A DNA stretch of 64,000 nt from Betaproteobacteria bacterium (GTDB lineage Bacteria; Pseudomonadota; Gammaproteobacteria; Burkholderiales; JAEUOS01). The position numbers and the translations under genes were made by a program. The notes under the pieces are model-generated. The model had not been told where the DNA came from. It did no database searches and worked only from the letters and a program-made list of their open reading frames with translations. Positions 20,222 to 30,985 of this stretch are shown in pieces. Numbering within the stretch: position 1 is the stretch's first letter; every line of letters starts with the position of its first letter. Where the stretch lies: the NCBI GenBank assembly GCA_028292405.1, contig JAQGMJ010000049.1, positions 72,344-136,343 of the forward strand, written 5' to 3'.

Positions 20222-22114
20222 GTGAACAACACGTTTTCCAAGGTAGCGGTTTGGCTGGTGATTGCCCTTGTGCTTTTCACCGTCTTCAAGCAGTTCGGCG
20301 GCACCAGCGCCGGCGCGGCCGCGCAGGTGAGCTATTCCGACTTTCTTGACCAACTGAAAAACGGCCAGATCAAGAGCGTGGTGATCGACGATCATTCAGT
20401 GACGGCGACCACCACGGAAGACAAGAAGGTCCGCGCCAACATGTTCGTCGGTCTAGACCGCGGCCTGATCGGCGACCTGATCAAGTACAACGTCAAATTC
20501 GACGCGCGCGTCGAAGAAGAGCGGCCGTTCCTGCTCACCCTGCTGATGAACTGGTTCCCGATGCTGCTGCTGATCGGCGTCTGGGTATTTTTCATGCGGC
20601 AGATGCAAGGCGGCGGGCGCGGCGGCGCCTTCTCCTTCGGCAAGAGCAAGGCGCGCATGCTTGACGACACCAACAACAACGTCTCCTTTGCCGATGTTGC
20701 CGGCTGCGACGAAGCCAAGGAAGAAGTCTCCGAACTGGTCGATTTCCTGAAAGACCCGACGCGCTTCCAGAAACTCGGCGGTCGCATTCCGCGCGGCGTG
20801 CTGATGGTCGGCCCTCCGGGTACGGGTAAAACCCGGCTCGCCCGCGCCATCGCCGGCGAAGCCAAGGTGCCGTTTTTCACCATCTCCGGTTCCGACTTCG
20901 TTGAAATGTTCGTCGGCGTCGGCGCCGCTCGCGTGCGCGACATGTTTGAGAACGCCAAGAAGCACGCGCCCTGCATCATTTTCATCGACGAAATCGATGC
21001 CGTCGGCCGCCATCGTGGCGCCGGCATGGGCGGCGGCAACGACGAGCGCGAACAGACCCTGAACCAGATGCTGGTGGAGATGGACGGCTTCGAGGCCAAC
21101 TCCGGCGTCATCGTCATCGCCGCCACCAACCGTCCTGACGTGCTGGACAAGGCGCTGCTGCGCCCGGGCCGCTTCGACCGCCAGGTGCATGTCTCGCTGC
21201 CGGACATCCGCGGCCGGGAGCAGATCCTCAACGTGCACATGCGCAAGGTGCCGATCTCGCCCGACGTGCGTCCCGACATCATCGCCCGCGGCACCCCCGG
21301 CATGTCCGGCGCCGATCTAGCCAACCTGGTCAACGAAGCAGCCCTGTTCGCCGCGCGCCGCAACAAGCGCCTGGTCGATATGAGCGACTTCGAAGACGCC
21401 AAGGACAAGATCTACATGGGGCCGGAGCGCCGCTCCATGATCATGCGCGAAGAAGAACGCCGCAATACCGCCTTCCACGAGTCCGGCCACGCAGTGGTGG
21501 CCAAGCTGCTGCCGAAGGCGGACCCGGTGCACAAGGTCACCATCATGCCGCGCGGCTGGGCCCTGGGCCTGACGTGGCAGTTGCCCGAGCACGACCGGAT
21601 GAACGGCTACCGCGACAAGATGCTGGAGGAAATCTCCATCCTGTTCGGCGGCCGCATCGCCGAAGAAGTGGTGATGGGCCAGATGTCCACCGGCGCCTCC
21701 AACGACTTCGAGCGCGCCACCAAGCTGGCCCGCGACATGGTCACCCGCTACGGCATGAGCGATACGCTGGGCACCATGGTCTATGTCGATACCGAGTCGG
21801 ACGGCTACATGGGCAAGATGTCCGCCAAGAGCGTGTCGGAAGCGACCCAGCAAAAGGTCGATGGTGAAATCCGCCGCATTCTCGACGAGCAATATGCCCT
21901 GGCGCGCCGCCTGATCGAAACCAATCGCGACAAGCTCGACGCCATGGCCAAGGCCCTGCTGGAATGGGAAACCATCGACGCCGACCAGGTCAACGACATC
22001 ATGGCCGGCCTGCCGCCGCGCGCACCCAAGGTGTCGCCGCCGCAAACGCCGCCGCCGCCGCCGCGCGACAACCCGCCGAGCGCGACCCCGGTCACGCCCG
22101 CGCCGACCGTCTGA
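20222..22114 (+). CDS. ftsH: ATP-dependent zinc metalloprotease FtsH
   Basis: 630 residues; a membrane-anchored AAA+ protease that degrades misfolded membrane proteins and regulators. Two membrane helices frame a periplasmic domain (to about residue 120). Walker A is GPPGTGKT (197-204), Walker B IIFIDEID. The zinc motif HESGH has His419 and His423 as ligands and Glu420 as base. I chose the GTG at 20222 because AAGGAG (20211-20216) lies five bases before it and would overlap an alternative GTG at 20216. The tail is Pro-rich. Confidence 0.98.
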   Translation: MNNTFSKVAVWLVIALVLFTVFKQFGGTSAGAAAQVSYSDFLDQLKNGQIKSVVIDDHSVTATTTEDKKVRANMFVGLDRGLIGDLIKYNVKFDARVEEERPFLLTLLMNWFPMLLLIGVWVFFMRQMQGGGRGGAFSFGKSKARMLDDTNNNVSFADVAGCDEAKEEVSELVDFLKDPTRFQKLGGRIPRGVLMVGPPGTGKTRLARAIAGEAKVPFFTISGSDFVEMFVGVGAARVRDMFENAKKHAPCIIFIDEIDAVGRHRGAGMGGGNDEREQTLNQMLVEMDGFEANSGVIVIAATNRPDVLDKALLRPGRFDRQVHVSLPDIRGREQILNVHMRKVPISPDVRPDIIARGTPGMSGADLANLVNEAALFAARRNKRLVDMSDFEDAKDKIYMGPERRSMIMREEERRNTAFHESGHAVVAKLLPKADPVHKVTIMPRGWALGLTWQLPEHDRMNGYRDKMLEEISILFGGRIAEEVVMGQMSTGASNDFERATKLARDMVTRYGMSDTLGTMVYVDTESDGYMGKMSAKSVSEATQQKVDGEIRRILDEQYALARRLIETNRDKLDAMAKALLEWETIDADQVNDIMAGLPPRAPKVSPPQTPPPPPRDNPPSATPVTPAPTV

Positions 22115-22134
22115 ACGCAGGCATGCCTGGAAAA

Positions 22135-22166
22135 CGCCAAGAGGCCTTCCTCTTGGCGTTTTGTTT
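22135..22166. terminator. ftsH terminator abutting folP
   Basis: A perfect 10-bp stem (CGCCAAGAGG, loop CCTT, CCTCTTGGCG), extended by four A-T pairs, is followed by TTTTGTTTT. It ends only three bases before the folP ATG, so transcripts reading into folP must begin within or pass through it. Confidence 0.9.
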
Positions 22167-22168
22167 TG

Positions 22169-23032
22169 ATGACGCAAACACTTAAAGCCGGCGCCTATGC
22201 GCTGCCCCTGGACCGCCCCTTGGTAATGGGCGTGGTCAACATCACGCCTGATTCGTTTTCCGACGGCGGCCTGTTCCTCGACGCCGACATGGCGATCGCC
22301 CAGGCCCGCCGCCTGGTGGAAGAGGGCGCCGACATCCTCGACATCGGCGGCGAGTCTTCGCGCCCCGGCGCCGAGCCGGTGCCGCTCGAAGAGGAATTGC
22401 GGCGCGTGCTGCCGGTGCTCAAGGCCTGCGTGGCGATGGGCAAGCCGGTCTCTGTCGATACCTACAAGCCCGAAGTGATGCAGGCCGCGGCCGCCAACGG
22501 CGCGGCGATGCTCAACGACATCTGGGGCTTTCGCCGCCCCGGTGCTTTCGCGGCCGCCTGCGCGGCGGCGCGCGAGGGCCTGGCGCTTTGCATCATGCAC
22601 ATGCAGCGCGACCCGCAGAACATGCAGCGCGAGCCTTTTTACAATGACGTGGTGGCCGAGGTGGGGGAGTTCCTGCGCGAGCGCGTCGCAGCCTTCGAAG
22701 TGGCGGGCGTGCCGGCGAGCCAGTTGGTGATCGACCCAGGCTTCGGCTTCGGCAAGACAGTGCAGCACAATCTGCAACTGCTGCGCGGGCTGCAAAACAT
22801 CGCGGCGTCCGGCGTACCGGTGCTGGCGGGACTCTCGCGCAAATCGACCATCGGCGCCATTACCGGCCGCCCTTCGGACGAGCGCCTGGCCGGCAGCGTG
22901 GCCGCCGCCCTGATCGCGTCACAAAACGGTGCGACAATCCTGCGCGTTCACGACGTGGCGGCAACCCGCGACGTCCTGGCCGTCTGGGGCGCGGTGCGCC
23001 TAAGCGACGTAAAAATTCCCGCGGAGCAGTGA
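22169..23032 (+). CDS. folP: dihydropteroate synthase
   Basis: 287 residues. Joins p-aminobenzoate to dihydropterin pyrophosphate in folate synthesis; target of sulfonamides. Motifs: [39 protein letters not shown] and a C-terminal RVHDV. The ATG at 22169 gives the usual ten-residue lead before the first strand. No Shine-Dalgarno is visible because a terminator hairpin occupies the upstream bases, so translation may be inefficient or leaderless. The stop lies six bases before the glmM ATG. Confidence 0.97.
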   Translation: MTQTLKAGAYALPLDRPLVMGVVNITPDSFSDGGLFLDADMAIAQARRLVEEGADILDIGGESSRPGAEPVPLEEELRRVLPVLKACVAMGKPVSVDTYKPEVMQAAAANGAAMLNDIWGFRRPGAFAAACAAAREGLALCIMHMQRDPQNMQREPFYNDVVAEVGEFLRERVAAFEVAGVPASQLVIDPGFGFGKTVQHNLQLLRGLQNIAASGVPVLAGLSRKSTIGAITGRPSDERLAGSVAAALIASQNGATILRVHDVAATRDVLAVWGAVRLSDVKIPAEQ

Positions 23033-23037
23033 AGTCT

Positions 23038-24387
23038 ATGAGCAGAACCTATTTCGGCACCGATGGCGTACGCGGCAAGGTCGGCGAAAGTCCGATTACG
23101 CCGGATTTTGTGATGCGCCTCGGTTATGCGGCGGGCCGCGTACTGGTACAGCACGCCGGCGCGCGCAGCGCCAAAGGCGAGCACCCGGCAGTGCTGATCG
23201 GCAAGGACACGCGGGTCTCCGGCTATATGCTGGAGGCGGCGCTGGAAGCAGGCTTTGCCGCCGCCGGCGTCGATGTCATGCTGGTCGGCCCCATGCCCAC
23301 CCCCGCAGTGGCCTACCTCACGCGTGCGGTTCGCGCCCAGGCGGGTGTAGTCATCAGCGCCTCGCACAACCCGTATGACGACAACGGCATCAAGTTTTTT
23401 TCGGCCGGCGGGCTGAAGCTCGCCGACGCGGTCGAACAGGCGATCGAGGAAGAACTGCAGCGGCCGATGGGTTGCGCCGACTCCGTCAATCTCGGCAAGG
23501 CGCGGCGCCTGAATGACGCCGCCGGGCGCTATATCGAGTTCTGCAAAAGCACTTTTCCCAACGACCTCGATTTGCGCGGCATGAAAATCGTGGTCGACTG
23601 CGCGCACGGCGCGGCATACCAGATCGCCCCGATGGTGTTCCATGAGCTGGGCGCGGACGTCACCGCCATCGGCAGCGCGCCCAACGGCCGCAACATCAAC
23701 GACGGTTTTGGCGCCACCCATCCGCAGGCGCTGGTCGAGGCGGTGCGCAAGCATAATGCCGACCTCGGCATCGCGCTCGATGGCGACGCCGACCGCCTGG
23801 TGATGGTCGACGCCGACGGCCGCAGCTACGACGGTGACGAGTTGCTCTACCTGATCGTCAAGGAGCGCAGCGGCCGCGGGCCGGTGGCGGGCGTGGCGGG
23901 TACGCTGATGACCAATCTCGCCTTCGAGCAGGCGATGAAGCGCCTGGGCATTCCCTTTGGCCGCGCCAAGGTCGGCGACCGCTATGTGCTGGAAATGCTC
24001 AATGAGAAGGGCTGGCAGTACGGCGGTGAAAATTCTGGCCACATTCTTTGCCTGGATTGCCACACTACCGGCGACGGCATCATCTCGGCCCTGCAGGTAC
24101 TCTCCGCCCTGCGCAAGTCCGGTCTCAGCCTGAAAGAAGCCGGCAGCGAATTGGTGTTGTACCCACAGGTGCTGAAAAACGTGCGCCTGGCCGACCGCAA
24201 CGCCTGGCAATCAAACAAGCCGCTTTCCGCCAGCATCGAATCCGCCGAAAAGCGCCTCGCGGGGCGCGGCCGGGTGCTGCTGCGGCCCTCCGGCACCGAG
24301 CCGGTGCTGCGTGTCATGGTCGAAGGTGAGGACGGCGCCCTGGTCAACACCCTGGCCGAGGAAATCGCTGCCGTCGCCGCGGCTTGA
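23038..24387 (+). CDS. glmM: phosphoglucosamine mutase
   Basis: 449 residues. Interconverts glucosamine-6-phosphate and glucosamine-1-phosphate for UDP-GlcNAc, peptidoglycan and LPS. The phospho-serine is Ser109 in [12 protein letters not shown]. The Mg site is [11 protein letters not shown], and the phosphate-binding loop [16 protein letters not shown] is at the C-terminus. I chose the ATG at 23038, nine bases downstream of an in-frame GTG that overlaps the folP stop. Coupled to folP, as in E. coli. Confidence 0.98.
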   Translation: MSRTYFGTDGVRGKVGESPITPDFVMRLGYAAGRVLVQHAGARSAKGEHPAVLIGKDTRVSGYMLEAALEAGFAAAGVDVMLVGPMPTPAVAYLTRAVRAQAGVVISASHNPYDDNGIKFFSAGGLKLADAVEQAIEEELQRPMGCADSVNLGKARRLNDAAGRYIEFCKSTFPNDLDLRGMKIVVDCAHGAAYQIAPMVFHELGADVTAIGSAPNGRNINDGFGATHPQALVEAVRKHNADLGIALDGDADRLVMVDADGRSYDGDELLYLIVKERSGRGPVAGVAGTLMTNLAFEQAMKRLGIPFGRAKVGDRYVLEMLNEKGWQYGGENSGHILCLDCHTTGDGIISALQVLSALRKSGLSLKEAGSELVLYPQVLKNVRLADRNAWQSNKPLSASIESAEKRLAGRGRVLLRPSGTEPVLRVMVEGEDGALVNTLAEEIAAVAAA

Positions 24388-24431
24388 GAAGACGCCAGGC
24401 AGCCTCAAATAAGCCCGTACCGCCCTCAGGG

Positions 24432-24481
24432 TTGTATGCAGGGCGGGGTCGGGATAGAATCCGACTAAATTAATCGGGAAT
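24432..24481 (+). promoter_or_regulatory. cysE promoter with overlapping IscR-like site
   Basis: TTGTAT (24432-24437) and TAGAAT (24455-24460) are spaced by 17 bp, a good sigma-70 promoter about 80 bases before cysE. Overlapping the -10 and start region is CCGACTAAATTAATCGG (24461-24477), a 17-base element with all pairs but one symmetric. By hand comparison the 25 bases 24457-24481 match about 20 positions of the type 1 IscR consensus. A 7-bp inverted repeat (24420-24426/24440-24446) also brackets the -35. Confidence 0.6.
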
Positions 24482-24541
24482 TCGCATATGCCGCTTGTTG
24501 CGTTCCCGAATCCTGGTTATTCAACCACTTAGACTCTTGCC

Positions 24542-25318
24542 ATGTTCGCGCATCTTCGGGAAGACATACAGAGCGTTTTCGACCGTGATCCCGCCGCCCG
24601 TTCGGTGTGGGAGGTCGTGACCTGTTATCCCGGTTTTCATGCCCTGCTGATGCATCGCCTCGCCCACTGGTTCTGGGCCCATGGCTTCAAGTGGCTGGGG
24701 CGCTTCACCTCGCATATGGCGCGCTGGTTCACCGGCATTGAAATCCACCCGGGCGCGACCATTGGCCGGCGCTTTTTCATCGACCACGGCATGGGCGTGG
24801 TGATCGGTGAGACGGCGGAAATCGGCAACGACGTCACGCTCTATCACGGCGTTACCCTCGGCGGCACTTCGTGGAACAAGGGCAAGCGCCATCCGACGCT
24901 GGAAGACGGCGTGGTGGTGGGCGCGGGCGCCAAGGTGCTGGGGCCGATCACCATGCACGCGGGCGCCAAGGTTGGCTCCAACGCGGTGGTGGTGAAGGAT
25001 GTGCCGGCCGGCGCCACCGCCGTCGGCATCCCGGCGCGCATCATCGAGGAAGAGGGCGCGCAGCGGCGTGAGGAGCATGCGGCCAAGCTGGGCTTTTCCG
25101 CCTATGCGGTAGGCCGCGGTGACGACGACCCCTTGTCCAAGGCACTGAATGGCCTGCTTGATCACGGCGCGGCGATGGACACCCGCCTGGTCGGCTTGCT
25201 GGCGCGCATCGAGGAGATCGAAGCCCACGTGAAATCGCGCGAAGCGGAAGAGCAAAGCGAAGACAATGTCGTTGCTCATGCCTTCGGTGCACGCTCGAAG
25301 AACGTCGCCAACGGATAA
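24542..25318 (+). CDS. cysE: serine O-acetyltransferase
   Basis: 258 residues. Acetylates serine from acetyl-CoA, the first step of cysteine synthesis. The N-terminal helical domain is followed by a left-handed beta-helix of hexapeptide repeats. [17 protein letters not shown] contains the conserved His/Asp region and [11 protein letters not shown] the acetyl-CoA site. The C-terminal tail is longer and polar. No ribosome site is obvious before the ATG at 24542. In several Betaproteobacteria cysE neighbours iscR-iscS, which fits the IscR-like element found upstream here. Confidence 0.95.
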   Translation: MFAHLREDIQSVFDRDPAARSVWEVVTCYPGFHALLMHRLAHWFWAHGFKWLGRFTSHMARWFTGIEIHPGATIGRRFFIDHGMGVVIGETAEIGNDVTLYHGVTLGGTSWNKGKRHPTLEDGVVVGAGAKVLGPITMHAGAKVGSNAVVVKDVPAGATAVGIPARIIEEEGAQRREEHAAKLGFSAYAVGRGDDDPLSKALNGLLDHGAAMDTRLVGLLARIEEIEAHVKSREAEEQSEDNVVAHAFGARSKNVANG

Positions 25319-25336
25319 TCGCGGGCTGGCAGCGGA

Positions 25337-25573
25337 CTAAGGCGCTGGCGGCTCGGACGCCGGCGCGGTTTCTCTTTCCTGTTGCTGCTCGCGTTCGCGC
25401 AGCCATTGCGCATAGCGCCGCCGTTCACGCCCCTGCTTGGTCAGCCAGTAGAACAGCAGCAGGCAGGGCGCCAGCCCGTAGAACAGGAAGGTCATGACGC
25501 CGGCGACCCAGTTCTTCTCGGTAATCGCCATCATGAACACCACCCACAGCCAGCCGATGGCGACCATGTGCAT
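25337..25573 (-). CDS. small two-helix membrane protein, unknown function
   Basis: 78 residues with two hydrophobic helices and a C-terminal tail very rich in Arg, Glu and Gln (RERRRYAQWLREREQQQ). It starts five bases after serB ends, so it is the last gene of that unit. A start two codons in (Met3) is equally possible. No family recognised. Confidence 0.6.
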   Translation of the reverse strand: MHMVAIGWLWVVFMMAITEKNWVAGVMTFLFYGLAPCLLLFYWLTKQGRERRRYAQWLREREQQQERETAPASEPPAP

Positions 25574-25578
25574 GGCGC

Positions 25579-26430
25579 TCAGGGCTCCTGGTCAAACAGC
25601 TTGAGCAGCGCGTCGAGCCCGTTGTGGCTGATGGCAAAGCGCGCCTGCGCGCGCACCACCGGCTTGGCCCGATAAGCCACCGAGATGCCGGCAGCGGCCA
25701 TCATCTTCAGGTCGTTGGCGCCGTCGCCGATGGCAATCGCCTGGGCTGGTTCGCAGCCGAGCAGGGCGCAGGTCTCGCGCAGTTTTGCCGCCTTGGCATC
25801 GGCGTCGATCACCGGGCCTTCGACCAGGCCGGTGAGCTTGCCGTCGGCAACGCCCAGCGTGTTGGAGGCGGCGTAATCCAGGCCCAGGCGCGCCTTGACC
25901 CGCTCGGTAAAAAAAGTGAACCCGCCGGAGACCAGCAGGGTTTTGATGCCGGCGGCCTTCAAGCCGCTGATGAGCGCCTCCGCGCCGGGCGACAGGCGCA
26001 GGCGCTCGTCGTACACGCGCTGCAGGGCACCGACTTCCAGATCCTGGAGCAGGGCGACGCGGCGCGCCAGGCTTTCGCGAAAGTCGATTTCGCCGCGCAT
26101 CGCCGCTTCGGTGATCGCCGCGACCTGGGTTTTTAGTCCCTGCATGTCGGCAATTTCGTCGATGCACTCAATGGTGATCAGGGTCGAGTCCATATCCATC
26201 ACGGCCAGGCGAAAATCGGCCAGGCGCAATGGCGTGTCGAGGAAGGCGCAGTCCACCTGGGCCTGCTCGCATTGCTCGCGCACCGTGTCGCGCGGCAGCG
26301 GCGCGGAAAAGCCGGAGAGGCGAGCCGCATGCGCGCCGCGCCATTCGGTTTGCCGCGCGCCGGTGGACTGCGCGATGCGTTCAATCAATGCCGGCGTGAG
26401 CGCCGAACCCTGGATGACGATGCCGTGCAT
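25579..26430 (-). CDS. serB: phosphoserine phosphatase
   Basis: 283 residues. Dephosphorylates phosphoserine, the last step of serine synthesis. A short ACT-like N-terminal region precedes the HAD core: nucleophile motif DMDSTLITIECIDEIA, motif II VSGGFTFF, and the metal motif GDGANDLKMM. It starts 11 bases after the Sel1-repeat gene ends. Serine is the substrate of cysE, encoded close by on the other strand. Confidence 0.97.
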   Translation of the reverse strand: MHGIVIQGSALTPALIERIAQSTGARQTEWRGAHAARLSGFSAPLPRDTVREQCEQAQVDCAFLDTPLRLADFRLAVMDMDSTLITIECIDEIADMQGLKTQVAAITEAAMRGEIDFRESLARRVALLQDLEVGALQRVYDERLRLSPGAEALISGLKAAGIKTLLVSGGFTFFTERVKARLGLDYAASNTLGVADGKLTGLVEGPVIDADAKAAKLRETCALLGCEPAQAIAIGDGANDLKMMAAAGISVAYRAKPVVRAQARFAISHNGLDALLKLFDQEP

Positions 26431-26441
26431 GCCGAGTACCC

Positions 26442-27665
26442 TTACTGGGCCAGCGCAGCCCAGCGTTGCGCCTCCACCGGGTCCGCGCGCACGCCGAGTT
26501 CACCCAGGCGATAGGCCTGCTCCAGGCGCTGCGCCGCCGCCTTGACGCCGGCGCTGCCGGCCTGGCGATACAGGGCAAGCGCGCGCATCCGGTTGGCGGG
26601 GCGGCCCAGGCCCAGTTCGAAAATGCCCGCGGCTTCCTGTTGCGCCACGGGCACGCCGGCGTCGGCTGCCTTGAGGATCCAGTCCGCGGCGGTGCCGACG
26701 TCGCGCTTCACGCCGATGCCCAGCGAGGTGAGATGGCCGTAAAAATACTGCGCGTTGGGCAAGCCCTGCTGGGCGGCGGCGAGGAATAATTGCGCCGCCT
26801 TGATCGGGTCCTTCTCCACCCCCACGCCCTCGAGGTAAAAGCGCGCCAGCTGCGCCTGCGCGCGGGGATAATCCTGGGCGGCGGATTTGTTCAGCCATTC
26901 GATCATGCCGGCGGGATTTGGCTCGCCGGCGCGGCCCTGGCCGATCATCAGCGCGAGGTTGTACTGGGCCACGGCATGGCCGGCTTCCGCCGCCTGGCCG
27001 TACAGGCGCTGCGCGGCGGCGTAGTCCTGCTCCACGCCCTTGCCTTCATAGTAAAGGGCACCGAGATTGTTTTGCGCCTGGGGAAGATTCCTTTCCGCCG
27101 CCTTCTTGTAGTAGCGCGCGGCCATGCCGTAGTCGGGCTCGCCGCAAGCCGAAGATTCCTGCAGCAGGCCCAGCTCCAGCGCGCTTTCGCCATCGCCTTC
27201 GTCGGAGCGCACGCCCAGCAGCGCCAGGCGGTTGGGGTCGCAGGGAACGCTGGAAACTGCCCGCAAAGGCGCGCCGGATGACGGCGCGGCGCTTGCCGGG
27301 GCAACGGTAGATGAATCGCGCAGGCTGGCCAGTGCGACGCGCGCTTCGGCGTGGCCTTTCGAGGCCGCCTGGCTATACCAGTAGAGAGCCCGCGAAGCAT
27401 CGGCAGGGCGGCCCAGGCCGCCCTGGTACATCTTGCCAACGTAGTACTGCGCAAAGGTGTCGCCGCCTTGTGCCTGGCCTTCCAGCGCGCGCCAGGCGCG
27501 GTCCCAGTCGCCGCGATTGTAGGCGTCGATGCCGGCGCCCGCATAGGCATGGCAGGCGGCGCCGAAAAGCAGGGCAAGCAACAAGCGACGCAGCGCAGCG
27601 CCGGCAAAGCGCCGCGGCGCTGCGCGGCTACGTGTCAACAAATCGGTAATAGGAGTGGGGTGCAT
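26442..27665 (-). CDS. exported Sel1-repeat (SLR/TPR-like) protein
   Basis: 407 residues from the ATG at 27665; an in-frame start further upstream is less likely. An N-terminal hydrophobic signal ends near ACHAYAGAG. The rest is built from about eight Sel1-like repeats, for example AQYYVGKMYQGGLGRPAD, AQNNLGALYYEGKGVEQD and ARFYLEGVGVEKD, which form an alpha-solenoid for protein contacts. The partner is unknown. It lies between a hybrid histidine kinase and serB on the same strand. Confidence 0.88.
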   Translation of the reverse strand: MHPTPITDLLTRSRAAPRRFAGAALRRLLLALLFGAACHAYAGAGIDAYNRGDWDRAWRALEGQAQGGDTFAQYYVGKMYQGGLGRPADASRALYWYSQAASKGHAEARVALASLRDSSTVAPASAAPSSGAPLRAVSSVPCDPNRLALLGVRSDEGDGESALELGLLQESSACGEPDYGMAARYYKKAAERNLPQAQNNLGALYYEGKGVEQDYAAAQRLYGQAAEAGHAVAQYNLALMIGQGRAGEPNPAGMIEWLNKSAAQDYPRAQAQLARFYLEGVGVEKDPIKAAQLFLAAAQQGLPNAQYFYGHLTSLGIGVKRDVGTAADWILKAADAGVPVAQQEAAGIFELGLGRPANRMRALALYRQAGSAGVKAAAQRLEQAYRLGELGVRADPVEAQRWAALAQ

Positions 27666-27728
27666 GGGGTCGCGGCAGCGCGCGGTAACGCGCGATTTCA
27701 AGCCAGCGCGCATTCTAACCGCGCCGCC

Positions 27729-29660
27729 TTATGCCTGTGCCGGCAGCCAGCGCGCCAGGGCCTCGCCGAGCCGGGCCGCGGTAAAGGGCTTGGCGACGTA
27801 GTCGTCCATGCCCTGGGCCAGGCAGCGCTCGCGGTCGCTATCCATCGCGTTGGCGGTCATGGCGATGATCGGAATGCGCTTGCGGCCGCTGCGGCGTTCG
27901 TTTTCGCGGATCGCGCTGGTGGCCTGGAAGCCGTCCATCTCCGGCATCTGGCAATCCATCAGGATGGCGTCGAAATTTTCGATCTCCACCAGCGCCAGGG
28001 CCTCGCGGCCGTTATGCGCGGTCTCCGAGGACAAGCCCAGGCGCTTGAGGATCTGCTGGGCCAGCACCTGGTTGATCTGGTTGTCCTCGGCGATCAGGAT
28101 GCGCCCGGCCAACTGCGCCTGCGTCGGCCAGGCCGGCGCCACGTCGTGCAGTTGCCGCGACGGCGTAGCCAGCTGGAACGGCAGGCGCGCGGTGAAAACG
28201 GAGCCCCGGCCGGGCTCGCTCTCGACGCTGATGGTGCCGCCCATCGCCTGCGCCAGCTGGCGGGTGATCGACAGGCCCAGGCCGGTGCCGCCGTAGCGCC
28301 GCGTGGTGGTGTTGTCGGCCTGCGAGAACGGATCGAACACCCGTTGCAGCGCCTGCGGGCTGATGCCGATGCCGGTGTCGCGCACCTCCATCACCAGGGT
28401 GATCTGTTCGTCGCCGGCCACGGGTTCGGTCCAGACGTGCAAGCGCACCTCACCCTGGTCGGTGAACTTGACGGCATTGCCGGCCAGGTTGACCAGGATC
28501 TGCCGCAGGCGCAGCGGATCGCCCATCAACACCGAAGGCGTGGCCGGGTCCACCTCGCAGGTCAGCAAAATGCCCTTGGCGGAAGCGCGGCCCAGCAGCA
28601 GCTGGGTCACCTCGTTGCTCAGGGCGCGCGGCGCGAAAGGGGTGGACTCCAGTTCCATGTGGCCCGACTCGATTTTCGAGAAATCGAGGATGTCGTTGAT
28701 GATCGCCAGCAGCGATTGCCCGGACTTGTGCGCGATCTCGGCGAACTCGCGCTGCTCCGGCGCCAGGCGGGTGCCGAGCAGCAGTTCGATCATCCCGAGG
28801 ACGCCGTTCATCGGCGTGCGGATCTCGTGGCTGACCTTGGCGAGGAACTGGCTCTTCGCCTCGTTGGCCGATTCGGCCGCCGTCTTGGCGGCAATCAGTT
28901 GCTGCTCGCGGTCGACCGCCTCCTCGACATAGCGGCGCTGCGTCGCTTCGCTCTGGCTCAGCTCGGCAATCCGCTGTTTCACCTCCGCCGCCATATGGCG
29001 CAGGTTCTCCTGCAGCGCGCCGATCTCGGCGCCGGCCGGAGGACCGAGATCGAATTCGTCATACTGCCCGGCGCGGATCGCCTGGCTCGCCTGCGACAAG
29101 CGCTCCAGCGGGCGGGTGAGATAAAAGCTCACTATGCTTAGCGCAATGCCGAACAACGCCATGCTGCCGGCAATAATGCCCAGCACGCCGTGGCGCAGCG
29201 CCTTGCGCGCCGCGCTCAGGCGATCGACCTTGGCGCCGTAATACAGCGTGCCGACCGTCTTGCCCTGCACCTGCAGGGGCAGGCTGAAATCATAGCGTTC
29301 GATATCGCCTGCCGGCGTCGCCGCGAAGTCGTTGGTGCGTGGCGGCGGCCCGGCCTCGTTCCAGTCGACGGCGGCGACCCGCCTGCCCTGCGGGTTCTGC
29401 ACCAGCAGATAGAGGATGCCGTCGGCCTTGCGCGACTCGCGCAGGGCGGCCGCGAGGATGACCGTATCACCGCTGGCCAGCGGCCCGGCCAGCGCGGCGT
29501 TGAGCAGGGTCTGCTCTTCGCCCGCGCGCGACTTCACGTACTCGCCCACGTAGGTATTGCGTAGAATCAGCGCCACCGACAGCAGCAGCACCATGGCGAA
29601 GAACTGGATCGCCAGCCCCGCGATGATCAGCTTGCTGCGAAAGGAGAGCCGGGCGAACAT
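27729..29660 (-). CDS. hybrid sensor histidine kinase
   Basis: 643 residues. Two membrane helices (about 12-33 and 160-182) flank a periplasmic sensor domain. HAMP and a coiled coil follow, then a HisKA domain with the phospho-acceptor His278 in [10 protein letters not shown]. The HATPase domain has NAVKFTD, DTGIGIS and [10 protein letters not shown] receiver domain carries Asp569 in [11 protein letters not shown]. No separate response regulator or Hpt gene is nearby. It begins 16 bases after metC, so the two may be co-transcribed. The signal is unknown. Confidence 0.95.
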   Translation of the reverse strand: MFARLSFRSKLIIAGLAIQFFAMVLLLSVALILRNTYVGEYVKSRAGEEQTLLNAALAGPLASGDTVILAAALRESRKADGILYLLVQNPQGRRVAAVDWNEAGPPPRTNDFAATPAGDIERYDFSLPLQVQGKTVGTLYYGAKVDRLSAARKALRHGVLGIIAGSMALFGIALSIVSFYLTRPLERLSQASQAIRAGQYDEFDLGPPAGAEIGALQENLRHMAAEVKQRIAELSQSEATQRRYVEEAVDREQQLIAAKTAAESANEAKSQFLAKVSHEIRTPMNGVLGMIELLLGTRLAPEQREFAEIAHKSGQSLLAIINDILDFSKIESGHMELESTPFAPRALSNEVTQLLLGRASAKGILLTCEVDPATPSVLMGDPLRLRQILVNLAGNAVKFTDQGEVRLHVWTEPVAGDEQITLVMEVRDTGIGISPQALQRVFDPFSQADNTTTRRYGGTGLGLSITRQLAQAMGGTISVESEPGRGSVFTARLPFQLATPSRQLHDVAPAWPTQAQLAGRILIAEDNQINQVLAQQILKRLGLSSETAHNGREALALVEIENFDAILMDCQMPEMDGFQATSAIRENERRSGRKRIPIIAMTANAMDSDRERCLAQGMDDYVAKPFTAARLGEALARWLPAQA

Positions 29661-29676
29661 TAACTTGCCGCGCGCC

Positions 29677-30852
29677 TCAGAGGCTGGCGCGCATGCGCGT
29701 GAAAGCCTGGTCCATGTCGGCGATCAGGTCGTCGATATGCTCCAGGCCGGCATGGATGCGAAAGCATGGGCCCTCGTGAGGCCAGCGCGTGGCGCTGCGT
29801 ATTTCGCGCGGCTCGAAAGGCATGATCAGGCTTTCATAGCCGCCCCAGGAGGCGCCCAAGCCATAGAGTTTGGTGCTGTCGATGATCACATCGCGCGCCT
29901 TGGTCGGCATCGGCTTCATCACCACGCCAAACAGGCCGCAAGCGCCCTTGAAGTCGCGCTTCCACAATGCGTGGCCCGGATCGCCGGGGAGGGCGGGGTG
30001 CAATACCTTTTCCACCTCGGGCTGGCGCGCGATCCACTCGGCCAGCGCGACGCCCGATTCCCAGTGGCGCGGCAGGCGCAGCGCCATGGTGCGTAGGCCG
30101 CGCGCGGCGAGGTAGCAGTCGTCGGGCGCGGCGGTTTGACCAAAATCGCTGGTCACCGCCTTCAACTGCGGCCATGCCTCCTTGGTGCAGGTGACCGAAC
30201 CCATGATCACGTCCGAATGTCCGACGATGTACTTGGTGGTGGCCTGGATAGACACATCGACGCCGTGTTCGAAAGGCTTGAAGTAAAGAGGCGTACCCCA
30301 GGTGTTGTCCATCATCACCACCGCCTGGTGCTTGTGCGCGACCTCGGCGATGGCCGGGATGTCCTGGATTTCAAAGGTCAGCGAACCGGGAGACTCGACG
30401 AATACCAGGCGCGTGTTCGGGCGCATCAGCGCGGCGATGCCGGCGCCGATCAGCGGGTCGTAATAAGTCGTCTCGACGCCAAAGCGCTTGAGCTGCGAGT
30501 CGCAGAACTTGCGTGTAGGCCCGTAGACGCAATCCGGCACCAGGATGTGGTCGCCGCTTTTCACATAGCCGAGGATGGGGATGACGCAGGCGGCCAGGCC
30601 AGAAGGATAGATCTGGCACTTGTAGCCGCCCTCGATCTCGGCCAAGGCCTCTTCCAGCAGGTGCTTGGTCGGGCCGCCGTTCAGGCCGTAATAGGACCCG
30701 GGTTTTTCCTGCGCGCGATCCTTCTTTTTCTTCTCCCATTCGGCCATGTCGGCTGACAAAATGGTGGAGGCGCGGAACACCGGCGTATTCACGTTGCCGG
30801 CGAAGCGCTCCGGATGGCGGCCCAGGTGGGCAGCTTTGGTTTCGTCTTTCAT
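29677..30852 (-). CDS. metC: cystathionine beta-lyase (Cys/Met metabolism PLP enzyme)
   Basis: 391 residues. Cleaves cystathionine to homocysteine, pyruvate and ammonia in methionine synthesis. The PLP lysine lies in [33 protein letters not shown] and [13 protein letters not shown] are typical of the MetC subgroup. The ATG at 30852 is preferred over an upstream extension. It is divergent from purL. Assignment as MetC rather than another Cys/Met-metabolism enzyme is by overall resemblance. Confidence 0.9.
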   Translation of the reverse strand: MKDETKAAHLGRHPERFAGNVNTPVFRASTILSADMAEWEKKKKDRAQEKPGSYYGLNGGPTKHLLEEALAEIEGGYKCQIYPSGLAACVIPILGYVKSGDHILVPDCVYGPTRKFCDSQLKRFGVETTYYDPLIGAGIAALMRPNTRLVFVESPGSLTFEIQDIPAIAEVAHKHQAVVMMDNTWGTPLYFKPFEHGVDVSIQATTKYIVGHSDVIMGSVTCTKEAWPQLKAVTSDFGQTAAPDDCYLAARGLRTMALRLPRHWESGVALAEWIARQPEVEKVLHPALPGDPGHALWKRDFKGACGLFGVVMKPMPTKARDVIIDSTKLYGLGASWGGYESLIMPFEPREIRSATRWPHEGPCFRIHAGLEHIDDLIADMDQAFTRMRASL

Positions 30853-30863
30853 GGGGTGTGGCT

Positions 30864-30892
30864 CTGAGAGTGGAACGCACAGAGAGTATAAT
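30864..30892 (+). promoter_or_regulatory. probable purL promoter
   Basis: CTGAGA (30864-30869) and a perfect TATAAT (30887-30892) are 17 bp apart. This predicts a leader of nearly 90 bases for purL. Within it, ACAACCG (30912-30918) can pair with CGGTTGT (30945-30951). No known riboswitch was recognised. Confidence 0.6.
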
Positions 30893-30985
30893 TTCGTCTT
30901 GCGCAATTGTCACAACCGTATGGGCTGGATTTGATTTATCGGCTCGGTTGTCGCAAATGTCCCCTCCCTCCGCTTTAGCTCGACG

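Noticed and set aside
24488-24532. A 14-codon open frame between the cysE promoter and cysE (possible leader peptide)
   Set aside because: No ribosome site, no Cys or Ser codon run, and no attenuator hairpin after it.
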